From Amaricoccus macauensis (GTDB lineage Bacteria; Pseudomonadota; Alphaproteobacteria; Rhodobacterales; Rhodobacteraceae), in NCBI RefSeq assembly GCF_014201905.1, contig NZ_JACHFM010000002.1, positions 496,001-560,000 of the forward strand: a stretch of DNA of 64,000 nt. Reading direction: 5' to 3'. Of this stretch, positions 36,263-45,087 are shown in pieces; the first letter of the stretch is position 1, and each line of letters starts with the position of its first letter. The notes below the pieces were generated by a model, which made no database searches, had not been told where the DNA came from, and saw nothing but the letters and a program-made list of their open reading frames with translations. The position numbers and the translations under genes were made by a program.

Positions 36263-37303
36263 CTAGCCCCCCGACGGCTCGGCGGTGAAATCCGCCGGCC
36301 CGAAGCGGCCCCGCGCGGTCCAGTTCTGGTGCCAGTAGGGGTAGATCACTGGCGGCGCGCTCACCGCGTCGAGGCGGTCGCGCTCCTCCGATGTCAGGAC
36401 CAGATCCACCGCCGCGAGGCTGTCGCGGAACTGCTCCTCGTTGCGTCCGCCCACCACCAGCGACGTGACGCCCGGCCGCCCGAGGAGCCAGGCGAGCGCC
36501 ACCTGTGCCGCCGAGACGCCATGCGCGCCGCCGACCTCGCGCAGCGCCTCGACGATGCGCCAGAGCCGGGGCACGTCGCGGATCGGCGGCTCGCGCCAGC
36601 CCGCGACCTGCCGTGCCGAGGGCGTCTCGGGCCCGTACTTGCCCGACAGCAGCCCGCCGGCGAGCGGGCTCCAGACGAGGATGCCGACACCCTCGGCCAC
36701 GGCGATCGGCACCAGTTCGTATTCCGCTTCACGGGCTTCCAGCGTGTAGTGGATCTGCTGCGTCACCAGCCGGGGCAGGGCGCGCGCCTCCGCCACCCCG
36801 AGCGCCTTCATCAGGTGCCAGGCGGAATAGTTCGACGCGCCCGCATAGCGGATCTTGCCCTGCGCGATCAGCGTATCGAGCGCGCCCAGCGTCTCGTCGA
36901 GCGGCGTCATGCCGTCCCACTCGTGGAGATAGAGGATGTCGATGACGTCGGTGCCGAGCCGCTTCAGGCTTGCCTCGACCTCGCGCAGGATGGCGTAGCG
37001 CGACAGGCCCTCGCCGTTCGGGCCGTCACCCATGCGAAAGCGCACCTTGGAGGCGACGAGCACGTCCTGCCGGCGCTTGCCGAGGGCGCGCCCGAGGAAT
37101 TCCTCGGAATTGCCGCTCGAGTACACGTTGGCCGTGTCGAAGAGGTTCACGCCCGCGTCGAGGCAGAGTGAGACCTGCCGCTGCGCCTCTCGCAGGTCGG
37201 CGCCGCCCACCTTGGTGAAGCTCCCGGCCGCGCCGAAGGTCATCGTCCCCATGGTCAGGACCGAGACCCTGAGCCCCGAGCGCCCGAGATACCGATAGTC
37301 CAT
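36263..37303 (-). CDS. Aldo/keto reductase
   Basis: NADPH-dependent carbonyl reductase, 346 residues, (beta/alpha)8 barrel. The catalytic residues are visible: Asp and Tyr in NLFDTANVYSSGNSEEFLG, Lys in VLVASKVRFRM and His in YLHEWDGMTPLDETLGALD. The C-terminal WLLGRPGVTSLVVGGRNEEQ is the cofactor-binding end, as in the YajO/GPR-like group. The substrate is unknown. Divergent from the quinone oxidoreductase gene. Confidence 0.88.
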   Translation of the reverse strand: MDYRYLGRSGLRVSVLTMGTMTFGAAGSFTKVGGADLREAQRQVSLCLDAGVNLFDTANVYSSGNSEEFLGRALGKRRQDVLVASKVRFRMGDGPNGEGLSRYAILREVEASLKRLGTDVIDILYLHEWDGMTPLDETLGALDTLIAQGKIRYAGASNYSAWHLMKALGVAEARALPRLVTQQIHYTLEAREAEYELVPIAVAEGVGILVWSPLAGGLLSGKYGPETPSARQVAGWREPPIRDVPRLWRIVEALREVGGAHGVSAAQVALAWLLGRPGVTSLVVGGRNEEQFRDSLAAVDLVLTSEERDRLDAVSAPPVIYPYWHQNWTARGRFGPADFTAEPSGG

Positions 37304-37381
37304 CCGACCCCTCCCTCTGCTTTTGCGCGAAGGTCAGCATTTCGCGCGTGCCGGTGCAAGCGCCGCCAGCCGCAGGGCGTG

Positions 37382-37447
37382 GCAAGCGGGGGCATCGCGG
37401 ATTGACCGCTTGCGGAAGCCGCAAACCCGTCATACCGTACTGAGTAC
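37382..37447. promoter_or_regulatory. Divergent control region between the two oxidoreductases
   Basis: Holds GCAAGCGG ... CCGCTTGC inverted repeats (37382-37389 and 37406-37413) and a compact palindrome GTACT-G-AGTAC at 37437-37447, followed by an AT-rich stretch suited to a promoter. Either could bind a regulator shared by both genes. No regulator gene adjoins. Confidence 0.35.
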
Positions 37448-37517
37448 ACTGTCCCGATAAAAGAATTATCTTGCGTCAGAGGACCATAGCGGGACTGCTG
37501 CAGGGAGTTGATGCGTG

Positions 37518-38567
37518 ATGAAGACAGATGAGGCGGCCAGTGTTGCGGCGTCGAGCGCGCCGGGTGGCGCGCAGACCATGCGGGCGATGCTTCTGGGACA
37601 GGCGACCGCCGACGCCCCGGGCAGTCTCGAACTCGTCGAGCGGCCGGTACCCGTCCCCGGCGCGGGAGAGGTGCTCGCGCAGGTCGGCTATGCCGGATGC
37701 AACTTCGCCGACACGATGATGTGGCGCGGCACCTATCCGCACCCGAAGGGCTACCCGCTGGTCGCCGGGCTGGAATTCGCCGGACGCGTCGCCGCGATCG
37801 GCGCAGGGGTGAAGGGCATCGCCGTCGGCGACCGGATCGCGGCCTTCGTCGAGGAGGCCGGGGTCTTCGCCGATTACTGCATCGTGCCGGTGGAACGGGT
37901 GATCCCGATCCCGGATAGCGTGCCCCTCACCACCGCCGCCTCGCTCCCGACGCAGGCGCTCACCGCATGGCACATGCTCCACACGGTCGCCACCGTCCGC
38001 CCGGGCGACAAGGTCCTGATCCACGCCATCGGCGGCGGCGTCGGGCTCTGCCTGACCCAGCTTGCCGTGGCGGCGGGTGCGACGGTCTTCGGCACCATCG
38101 GCACTGCCGGCAAGGAATCCCGCGCCCTCGCGGTCGGCGCGACGGCCGTCGTGAACCGCAGCGAGCGGGATTTCGTCGAGGCGATCGCCACGGCGGCGGG
38201 CGGCCATGTGGACAAGATCTACGACTCGACCGGTGCGACGATCCTCGACCGCAGTTTCGAGCTCATCCGCCCCCTCGGCCACATCGTGAGCTTCGGCGAG
38301 GCGGAGGGCCGACCGTTTCCAAACCTCTGGGAACGGCTGGTGCGCAAGTCCCTGACCTTCACCCGCTTCCATCTCGGCCATATCGACTTCCATTCGGAGG
38401 CCTGGACGCGTGGCGTCGCGGAAGTGCTTGGAAGCATTCGGAAGGGTGAACTCGACATCCACGTCGAGCAGGTCTTTCCGCTCGAAGACACCCAGGCGAT
38501 GTTCGAGCGCCTCGAATCCCGTCAGGTCTCGGGGAAGCTGCTCCTGTCGATCAACCCCGGCGTCTGA
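37518..38567 (+). CDS. Zinc-less quinone oxidoreductase (MDR family)
   Basis: NADPH-dependent quinone or enone reductase of about 349 residues. The catalytic domain has GYAGCNFADTMMWRGTYP and KGYPLVAGLEFAGRVAAIGA; the cofactor domain has VLIHAIGGGVGLCLTQLAVA. Zinc-binding cysteines of alcohol dehydrogenases are missing, as in the QOR group. ATG 37518 or GTG 37515 starts it; a later ATG at 37578 matches the usual family N-terminus. An out-of-frame ATG at 37511 opens a six-codon frame that overlaps this start. Confidence 0.87.
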   Translation: MKTDEAASVAASSAPGGAQTMRAMLLGQATADAPGSLELVERPVPVPGAGEVLAQVGYAGCNFADTMMWRGTYPHPKGYPLVAGLEFAGRVAAIGAGVKGIAVGDRIAAFVEEAGVFADYCIVPVERVIPIPDSVPLTTAASLPTQALTAWHMLHTVATVRPGDKVLIHAIGGGVGLCLTQLAVAAGATVFGTIGTAGKESRALAVGATAVVNRSERDFVEAIATAAGGHVDKIYDSTGATILDRSFELIRPLGHIVSFGEAEGRPFPNLWERLVRKSLTFTRFHLGHIDFHSEAWTRGVAEVLGSIRKGELDIHVEQVFPLEDTQAMFERLESRQVSGKLLLSINPGV

Positions 38568-38681
38568 GACTCGGGCCTCTGCGTCAACCGGAGCTGACTT
38601 CCGGCGAGTGGTCAGGGGTATTACCAATGTTGATCGATGGCTTGTCCATGGTGCGCAACCCGCGCGCCATGGCTCCGCCGA

Positions 38682-39488
38682 CTACAGATCCCGCTGATAG
38701 ATCCAGTCGAAGTCAGGATGGTTCGCGAACCGCCACTTCCGGAGCGGCCCGGCCATGACGTTCAGGTAGTAGAGATCGAAGCCATAGGGCGCGGCACAGG
38801 GGTGGTGCCCCTTCGGCACCAGCACCACGTCATGATCAGCAACCGAGATCGTCTCGTCGAGCGACAAGTCGTCGGTGAAGACCCGCTGAAAGGCAAAACC
38901 CGCCGCCGGTTTCAGCCGGTGATAGTAAGTCTCCTCAAGGTAGGTCATCGCCGGGAAATCGTCCTCGTCGTGCCGGTGCGGCGGATAGGACGACCAGTTG
39001 CCCTGCGGCGTGAACACCTCCGTCACGAGCAGAGAGTCCGCGACGTCGCGTTCCTCCATGGCGATCGCATTCACATGCCGCGTGTTCGCCCCCTTGCCGC
39101 GCGTGGAGGTGGTGATGCCGAGAGGCCCGATCACCTGCGCCGCCCGTCCGGGCTTCCCCGGCGCCGTGCAGACCGCCAGCGTACAGGCCGTCGTCGCCGT
39201 CGCGGTCCAGTCCGAGCCGGCAGGCACATAGACCGCCGCCGGTGGCGTCGCCTCGAAGACATCCATCCGCTCGCCGAGCTCGCCGAAATCCGCGCCCGCC
39301 GCTCCAACCCGCGCCTTGCCCTCGACAAGGACGAGGATCACCTCGGTCTCACCGGTGACTTCGGCCGCCGTCTCACCCGCCGCGAGCCGGTAGAGGCCGA
39401 AGCCCACATAGCCCCATCCGGCAGATGCCGGCGTGACGTCATGAACCTTCCCCGTGGTGCCGGTCGGCCGGCGCAGGAGTTTCGACAT
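38682..39488 (-). CDS. iolB: 5-deoxy-glucuronate isomerase
   Basis: Isomerises 5-deoxy-glucuronate to 5-dehydro-2-deoxy-gluconate in myo-inositol breakdown. About 268 residues with two cupin domains; SYPPHRHDEDDFPAMTYLEE supplies metal ligands, and KGHHPCAAPYGFDLYYLNV is the C-terminal family motif. The start is ATG 39488 (MSKLLRRPTGTTGK); the frame extends further but is antisense to iolD there. Last of the iolC-iolD-iolB operon; 13 bases separate it from iolD. Confidence 0.93.
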   Translation of the reverse strand: MSKLLRRPTGTTGKVHDVTPASAGWGYVGFGLYRLAAGETAAEVTGETEVILVLVEGKARVGAAGADFGELGERMDVFEATPPAAVYVPAGSDWTATATTACTLAVCTAPGKPGRAAQVIGPLGITTSTRGKGANTRHVNAIAMEERDVADSLLVTEVFTPQGNWSSYPPHRHDEDDFPAMTYLEETYYHRLKPAAGFAFQRVFTDDLSLDETISVADHDVVLVPKGHHPCAAPYGFDLYYLNVMAGPLRKWRFANHPDFDWIYQRDL

Positions 39489-39501
39489 GGGCTCTCTCCC
39501 C

Positions 39502-41331
39502 TCAGTCCGCCACACGCTGCAGGTCGCGGGCCGTCTCATAGCGCGCCCGCGCCGCCCGGACCTCCTCGCGGTCCGAGACCTCGGGCACCGCCACGTCCCA
39601 CCAGGCACCGCCGGCATCGGTTGTGGGCATGGGGTCGGTGTCAATCACCACCACATAGCTCTTGTCGCTCTCCCGCGCCCGCCCCAGCGCGGCCTCGAGT
39701 TCGGCGATCGAGCCCACCTTCTCCGATCCCGCCCCCATCGCGGCGGCATGCGCCGCGAAGTCGATGGAGGACGGCACCACATGCCGCGCCGTGTCGATCA
39801 GGTTGTTGAACGACGCGCCCCCGCAGGCGATCTGCAGCCGGTTGATGCAACCGTACCCGCGATTGTCGAGCAGCACGACGATGATCTTCTGCCCGAGCAT
39901 CACGCTCGTCGCGAGCTCGGAGTTCAGCATCATGTAGCTGCCATCGCCGACCATCACGACGACCTCGCGGTCGGGATGCGCCATCTTCACCCCAAGACCG
40001 CCGGCGATCTCGTAACCCATGGTCGAGAACCCGTATTCGAGGTGATAGCCGTTCGCCCGCGCCGCCTTCCAGAGCTTGTGCAGCTCGCCGGGCAGACCGC
40101 CTGCCGCACACACCACGATGGCATCCTCCGCCACGCCGCGCTGGACCGCGCCGATCACCTGCATGTCGGTCGGCTTCGCGTTGCCGGTCGGCGCTGCCGT
40201 CACCTCATCGACCGCCTCGATCCAGCCGGGCTTCAGGCCCGCGTCGATGTCGGGCGCGCGATGGCCGCCAAGAAGCGCGGTCAGTTCCTCGAGCGCCAGA
40301 CGGGCGTCCGCGACCACCGGCAGGGCATTGTGCTTGTGGGTGTCGTAGGGCGCGACGTTGATCGAGACGATCCGCCGGTCCTCGTTCCGGAACAACGCCC
40401 ACGAGCCGGTGGTGAAGTCCTGAAGGCGCGTGCCGAGCCCGATCACCACATCCGCCGCCTCGGCGACCGCGTTCGTCGCCGACGATCCGGTGACGCCGAC
40501 CGAGCCGAGATTGAGCGGATGGTCCCACGGCATCGCCGACTTGCCCGCCTGCGTCTCGCCCACGGGAATGTTGTGCTTCTCCGCGAAGCTCGTGAGCGCC
40601 GCCGCGGCCTCGGCGTAGTGCACGCCGCCGCCCGCGATGATCAGCGGCCGCTTCGCCCCCCGGATCGCGTCAGCCGCCACCTTGATCTCGCGCAGCCCCG
40701 GACGCGGCCGGCGCCGGTGCCATTCCTTCGGCGCGAAGAACGCGGCCGGGTAGTCGCAGGCCTCGGCCTGCACATCCTGACAGAAGGCGAGTGTCACCGG
40801 GCCGCAGTCGGCCGGGTCGGTCATGGTGGCGAAGGCGCGGGGCAGGGCGGTCAGGAGCTGCTCCGGCCGCATGATCCGGTCGAAATACCGGCTGAGCGGC
40901 CGGAAGGCGTCGTTGACCGAGACCGTGCCGTCGCCGAAGTCCTCGAGCTGCTGCAGCACCGGGTCAGGCGCCCGGTTCGCGAAGACATCCCCCGGCACGA
41001 AGAGCACCGGCAGGCGGTTCACGTGGGCAAGCGCGCAGGAGGTGACGAGGTTGAGCGCTCCCGGGCCGATCGAGGTCGTGACCATCATCGCCCGCTTGCG
41101 GTTCAGGGCCTTGGCATAGGCGATGGCGGCGTTCGCCATGCCCTGCTCGTTGTGGGCGCGCCAGGTCGGGAAGGCGTCGCCCGCCGCATGGAGCGCCTCG
41201 CCCATGCCCGCGACGTTGCCATGGCCGAAGATCGCCCAGGCACCGGCGAGAAACGGAACGCCGTCCTCGTTGAGCTGTGCGGCGCAGTAGCGGACGAGGG
41301 CCTGTGCGGCGGTGAGGCGGATCGTCTTCAT
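39502..41331 (-). CDS. iolD: 3D-(3,5/4)-trihydroxycyclohexane-1,2-dione hydrolase
   Basis: Thiamine-diphosphate enzyme that opens the ring in myo-inositol catabolism, giving 5-deoxy-glucuronate. About 609 residues with the ThDP fold: the catalytic glutamate lies in WRAHNEQGMANAAIAYAKA, and the diphosphate/Mg site is VVMVGDGSYMMLNSELAT then LLDNRGYGCINRLQ. ATG 41331 overlaps the iolC stop (ATGA). The substrate comes from IolG and IolE, which are not in the window. Confidence 0.94.
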   Translation of the reverse strand: MKTIRLTAAQALVRYCAAQLNEDGVPFLAGAWAIFGHGNVAGMGEALHAAGDAFPTWRAHNEQGMANAAIAYAKALNRKRAMMVTTSIGPGALNLVTSCALAHVNRLPVLFVPGDVFANRAPDPVLQQLEDFGDGTVSVNDAFRPLSRYFDRIMRPEQLLTALPRAFATMTDPADCGPVTLAFCQDVQAEACDYPAAFFAPKEWHRRRPRPGLREIKVAADAIRGAKRPLIIAGGGVHYAEAAAALTSFAEKHNIPVGETQAGKSAMPWDHPLNLGSVGVTGSSATNAVAEAADVVIGLGTRLQDFTTGSWALFRNEDRRIVSINVAPYDTHKHNALPVVADARLALEELTALLGGHRAPDIDAGLKPGWIEAVDEVTAAPTGNAKPTDMQVIGAVQRGVAEDAIVVCAAGGLPGELHKLWKAARANGYHLEYGFSTMGYEIAGGLGVKMAHPDREVVVMVGDGSYMMLNSELATSVMLGQKIIVVLLDNRGYGCINRLQIACGGASFNNLIDTARHVVPSSIDFAAHAAAMGAGSEKVGSIAELEAALGRARESDKSYVVVIDTDPMPTTDAGGAWWDVAVPEVSDREEVRAARARYETARDLQRVAD

Positions 41332-43247
41332 GCGGCGGCTCCCTTCAGTGCCCGCGCCTCGTCCCAGAGACGGCACAGGCGTTTGTACTTTTCCGCCATG
41401 TCGGCGACGGCGGCTTCGTCGGTCAACGCGCCCGAGAGCCAGCCGCGCGCCGCGTCGGCAAAGATCGTGCGGCCGACAGCGAACCCCTTCACGAGATCAT
41501 GCGCTGCCGCGGCCGCGAAGCTCGCGCCGAGCTCTTCGATCGGGGCTTCGAGGCCGAGCACGACGACGCCGCGGGTGTTGGGATCGTTGCGGGTGATCGC
41601 GGCACAGGCGTTCGCCCAGGCCGCGTCGGTCTTCATCGGCTCGAGCTTCCACCAGTCGGGATAGACCCCGAGGTCGTAGAATCGCTGAATGATTTCGGCA
41701 GAGGTCGTGTCGGTCACCGGCGCGACCTTGGAGGGGATGACTTCGAGCAGGAATTCGAGCCGGTTGGCGCGGGCCGCATGGAAGAGCCGGATGACCGTCG
41801 CCTCCTGATCCGCCTTCATCGCGGCGCTGTCTCCGGGGTGGTAGAAGCAGAGGACCTTCACCACATGCTCGACCGGCCATTCCGAGAGCGCCGAGCCATA
41901 GTCGGGCTCGATCTCGTCCTCGAGGCGCAGCGGGCGGCTTCCGGGCAGCTCCACCGGGCGGCCGATCCAGAGGCCGGTGCCGGCGGCTGCATAGAGCGCG
42001 TCGCGCCCGAGACGCCCGTCGCAGAGCAGGCCATAGCCCTCACGTCCGTTGGCGACCCGCTGCGCGGCGTCGAGGCAGAGCTTCTTGAACGCGCCGATGT
42101 GCGGATGGCTGACGCCGAACTCGTCCGCCACCGACTCGAGCTGCATCCGGTGGTCGAAGGCGAAGACCCGCATCACCGGCCACTCCTTCAGCCGGTTCGT
42201 CGCCCAGTGCACCTGCTCAAGCTCGGCGTCCTTGCGGAGCGCGGGATCGCGAATGCCGCGCTCGAAGAAGAATTCGAGTTCCTCCCACGACGGATAGGCG
42301 GGCGTGCAGCCGTGGCGCGACACGGCGAAGGCGCCGCAGGCGTTGGCGTATTTCAGCGCGGTCGGCCAGTCCTGATCGGTGAGCCAACCCTTCAGCAGCC
42401 CCGACATGAAGCCGTCACCGGCGCCGAGCACGTTGAAGACCTCGATCGGAAAGCCCGGGCCGGTCTCGCCCTCGTCGAGGGTGTCGGGTACCGCGCCGGT
42501 GAATGCGACCGCGCCCTTCGCACCGCGCTTGCAGACCAGCGTGGCGTCAGAGACGGCGCGGACCGCGCGCAGGGCGGTCACGGTGTCGGTGGAGCCACCG
42601 GCGATGTGGAACTCCTCCTCGGTGCCGACGATGAGATCGAAGAGGTGCAGCGTCGATTGAAGCTTCGCGGTCACCGGGGCGCTCTCGATGAAGCGCTCTT
42701 CCCCGGCCTCGTGGCCCGCGAGGCCCCAGAGGTTCGGGCGATAGTCGATGTCGAGCGCGGTGCGCGCGCCGTTCTCGCGTGCGAGCCGCAGGGCCTTCAG
42801 GACGGCCGCCTCCGTGCGCGGATGGCTGAGATGGGTGCCCGTCGCCACCACCGCCCGGGTGTCGGCGATGAGGGCCGGGTCGATGTCGTCCTCACAGAGC
42901 GCCATGTCGGCGCAGTTCTCGCGGTAGAAGATCAGCGGGAAGCGTTCCTGGTCGCGGATGCCGAGGAGCACCAGCGCGGTCAGCCGCTCGGGATCGGTGA
43001 GCACGCCGCGCACATCCACGCCCTCGGCTGCCAGCGTCTCGCGGATGAAGCGGCCCATGTGCTCGTCGCCGACCCTTGTGATCAGCCCGGACTTCAGCCC
43101 GAGGCGCGCGGTGCCGGCGGCGATGTTGGTGGGGGAGCCGCCGATGTACTTGTGGAACGAAGCCATGTCCTCGAGCCGGCCGCCCACCTGCGCGCCGTAG
43201 AGGTCGACGGACGACCGACCGATCGTGATGACGTCGAGTGCGGGCAT
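41328..43247 (-). CDS. iolC: 5-dehydro-2-deoxygluconokinase fused to DUF2090 aldolase-like domain
   Basis: About 639 residues. The N-terminal PfkB kinase (1 to about 320: DVITIGRSSVDLYGAQVGGR, GGSPTNIAAGTARLGLKSGL, and the catalytic loop VLGAGDGFMSGLLKG) phosphorylates 5-dehydro-2-deoxygluconate. The C-terminal DUF2090 domain (about 345-635: MRVFAFDHRMQLESVADEFG, VKVLCFYHPGD, GVVVLGLEAPIEELG) is annotated in alphaproteobacteria as the aldolase cleaving the kinase product, replacing IolJ. The fusion would channel two consecutive steps. ATG 43247 (MPALDVITIGRSS). First of the iolCDB operon, below two operator candidates. Confidence 0.93.
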   Translation of the reverse strand: MPALDVITIGRSSVDLYGAQVGGRLEDMASFHKYIGGSPTNIAAGTARLGLKSGLITRVGDEHMGRFIRETLAAEGVDVRGVLTDPERLTALVLLGIRDQERFPLIFYRENCADMALCEDDIDPALIADTRAVVATGTHLSHPRTEAAVLKALRLARENGARTALDIDYRPNLWGLAGHEAGEERFIESAPVTAKLQSTLHLFDLIVGTEEEFHIAGGSTDTVTALRAVRAVSDATLVCKRGAKGAVAFTGAVPDTLDEGETGPGFPIEVFNVLGAGDGFMSGLLKGWLTDQDWPTALKYANACGAFAVSRHGCTPAYPSWEELEFFFERGIRDPALRKDAELEQVHWATNRLKEWPVMRVFAFDHRMQLESVADEFGVSHPHIGAFKKLCLDAAQRVANGREGYGLLCDGRLGRDALYAAAGTGLWIGRPVELPGSRPLRLEDEIEPDYGSALSEWPVEHVVKVLCFYHPGDSAAMKADQEATVIRLFHAARANRLEFLLEVIPSKVAPVTDTTSAEIIQRFYDLGVYPDWWKLEPMKTDAAWANACAAITRNDPNTRGVVVLGLEAPIEELGASFAAAAAHDLVKGFAVGRTIFADAARGWLSGALTDEAAVADMAEKYKRLCRLWDEARALKGAAA

Positions 43248-43267
43248 GGCTTCCGTCTCCCCTGCGG

Positions 43268-43290
43268 AGCGCAAACGAATCGTTTGCGCT
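43268..43290. promoter_or_regulatory. Perfect 23-base palindrome upstream of iolC (LacI-type operator candidate)
   Basis: Half-site AGCGCAAACGA mirrored exactly as TCGTTTGCGCT around a single A. The CAAACG...CGTTTG core resembles LacI-family operators. It lies 20 bases before the iolC start, between iolR and iolC. A terminator for iolR is an alternative, but no T tract follows on the minus strand. Confidence 0.65.
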
Positions 43291-43306
43291 GATTGAGGGT
43301 AAAAAT

Positions 43307-43320
43307 AGAATATATATTCT
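43307..43320. promoter_or_regulatory. IolR-type site, iolC promoter
   Basis: AGAA-TATATA-TTCT, a perfect palindrome matching the GGAA-N6-TTCC motif of the RpiR-type IolR of rhizobia except at the outermost base pair. It lies in the AT-rich gap between iolR and iolC, about 60 bases before iolC. Confidence 0.6.
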
Positions 43321-43352
43321 GTTTGGGGAACAGGGAAATCGAGTGGCGGGTC

Positions 43353-44186
43353 TCAGCTCGCGTCGTCCTCCCTGCGGGCACCGACCGCGACGACGAGGCC
43401 AAGCGCCAGCGCGAAGGTTGCCGAGAGCGCCCGGAACGCGCCCACGTCCACCTCCGAGACGAGAAGCGGCACGACCCCGAGGCGTTGCAGCGGGCTCGAC
43501 AAACTGTCGGTGAGCGCGACGACCTCATGGCCGCCGGCCCGGGCGGCCTCGGCGAAGGTCACGGTCTCGGCGCTGTAGGGCGCGAAGGTGATCGCGAGGA
43601 CGGCATCTCCCGGGCGGAGCGCATGGCGGGTCGGGAGCTGACCGACCGCCGTGTGCAGCACACAAGGAATCCCCATCTTTTCAAGCGCATAGGCGAGGTA
43701 GCTCGCAACCGGGAACGCTCGCCGGTAGCCGACGAGATGGATGAGTGGACTGGCCGCGAGGAGATCGACCGCGCGTTCCAGCATGGCGATGTCGACCGTG
43801 CTCGTCAGGTTCTCGAGCGATGTGCGTCCGGCCTCGACGAACTCGGCGAGCAGCACCGCGGGCCCGTCCTCACCGGTCCGCCGCAGGTTCTGCAGCCGCG
43901 TGGCGTAGTCCGGCCATTTCCGGGAATACTCCTCGCGGAACAGCCGCTGCATCTGGCTGAAACCGGAGAATCCAAGCTCCTGACAGAAGCGCATGACCGC
44001 CGAAGGCTGCACCTCGGCTGCCTGCGCCAGCTCCGCGACGGTGGAAACCGCCACCCGGTCAGGATTGGCGGTCACGTAGTCGGCACACTGTCGCAGCCGC
44101 TTCGGCAGAGCGTCGCCACGTGCGGCAATCTCGCGATAGAGCGCGTCCAGTGTGTCCGGAGCGCCGGACGTCAATGCATCGTCCAT
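43353..44186 (-). CDS. iolR: RpiR-family transcriptional regulator of inositol genes
   Basis: 277 residues: an N-terminal helix-turn-helix of the RpiR type (about 10-90: AELAQAAEVQPSAVMRFCQE, LGFSGFSQMQRLFREEY) and a SIS sugar-isomerase domain (about 125-260: LIHLVGYRRAFPVASYLAYA, GDAVLAITFAPYSAETV, GGHEVVALTDSLSSP). In rhizobia and Caulobacter this repressor controls iol genes and responds to a pathway intermediate. It starts at ATG 44186, directly below a perfect GGAA-N6-TTCC site, so it probably represses itself. Upstream of iolC on the same strand. Confidence 0.88.
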   Translation of the reverse strand: MDDALTSGAPDTLDALYREIAARGDALPKRLRQCADYVTANPDRVAVSTVAELAQAAEVQPSAVMRFCQELGFSGFSQMQRLFREEYSRKWPDYATRLQNLRRTGEDGPAVLLAEFVEAGRTSLENLTSTVDIAMLERAVDLLAASPLIHLVGYRRAFPVASYLAYALEKMGIPCVLHTAVGQLPTRHALRPGDAVLAITFAPYSAETVTFAEAARAGGHEVVALTDSLSSPLQRLGVVPLLVSEVDVGAFRALSATFALALGLVVAVGARREDDAS

Positions 44187-44208
44187 CTTCCACCTGTGCT
44201 GCCTTCAT

Positions 44209-44222
44209 GGAATATGTATTCC
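44209..44222. promoter_or_regulatory. IolR operator at iolR
   Basis: GGAA-TATGTA-TTCC fits the GGAA-N6-TTCC IolR consensus exactly and is located 22 bases before the iolR start codon, in the region shared with divergent pcs. Confidence 0.7.
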
Positions 44223-44320
44223 AAAGGTCGCGGTGGACCAAAGCCGAAAATGCCGGCCGCAGGTCCTTCGCGCGTTCCGGGGTTCCCCGATCGCCGCTTT
44301 CGCCTTAATGCAGGAAGGCC

Positions 44321-45028
44321 ATGAAGACCAAGCCCGCAGCCTTCCTCGTCCACCTGTTGACCGGTTCCGGTGCCGCGCTGGCGCTGCTGGCGCTCATTGC
44401 CGCCACGCGAGGCGCCTGGCCCGTGATGTTCGGGTGGCTCGTCGTCGCGCTGATCGTCGATGGCATCGACGGGCCGCTCGCCCGGAAGGTCGATATCAAG
44501 CGCAATGCGTCGAACTGGGACGGGGTGATCCTCGACCTCGTCGTGGACTATCTGACCTATGTCTTCATCCCGGCCTATGCGCTCATCTACACCGGCCTCC
44601 TGCCGTGGCATCTCGGGCTGGTGGCGGCGCTCTTCATCGCGCTGACCGGCGCGATGTACTTCGCCGACGTGCGCATGAAGGCCGACGACAACTGCTTCGT
44701 CGGATTTCCCGCGGTCTGGCAGATGCCGCTTCTGGTGTTTCTCACCTTCAATCCGCCGGTCTGGGTCACCGCCGGCTCGATCCTCGCCATGGGCATCGCG
44801 CAGTTCACCTGGCTGAAATTCGTTCATCCGGTGCGAACCGTGCGCTGGCGGCCGTTCACGCTGGCGGTGTGCGTGCTTTGGGTGGTCTTCGGCGGCTGGT
44901 CGGTCTGGAATCACTTCGAGCCACCGATGGCAGTGAAGATCGGGCTGCTCGCAACCTCCTTCTGGCTGCTCTTCGCCGGTATCCTGATGCAGGTTATGCC
45001 AACGCGTCAGATGCCGGGCGCCCGCTAG
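44321..45028 (+). CDS. pcs: Phosphatidylcholine synthase
   Basis: Integral membrane enzyme condensing choline with CDP-diacylglycerol to give phosphatidylcholine in one step, found in bacteria that live with eukaryotes and in many alphaproteobacteria. 235 residues, about eight helices. The CDP-alcohol phosphotransferase motif is present in the Pcs form: DGIDGPLARK, then NWDGVILDLVVDYLTY. FADVRMKADDNCFVGFPAVW is a further Pcs signature. AGGAAGG ribosome site. Divergent from iolR. Confidence 0.92.
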   Translation: MKTKPAAFLVHLLTGSGAALALLALIAATRGAWPVMFGWLVVALIVDGIDGPLARKVDIKRNASNWDGVILDLVVDYLTYVFIPAYALIYTGLLPWHLGLVAALFIALTGAMYFADVRMKADDNCFVGFPAVWQMPLLVFLTFNPPVWVTAGSILAMGIAQFTWLKFVHPVRTVRWRPFTLAVCVLWVVFGGWSVWNHFEPPMAVKIGLLATSFWLLFAGILMQVMPTRQMPGAR

Positions 45029-45087
45029 GGGCCGGGCCCTTGCGTCGCGTGGCCGGTCAGCCGGGCCGCACGCGAGAGGGCCACCCG

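Noticed and set aside
37511-37531. Six-codon upstream ORF at the quinone reductase start
   Set aside because: ATG 37511 is out of frame and ends at once; its position near a ribosome site is probably chance, though it might modestly affect initiation.
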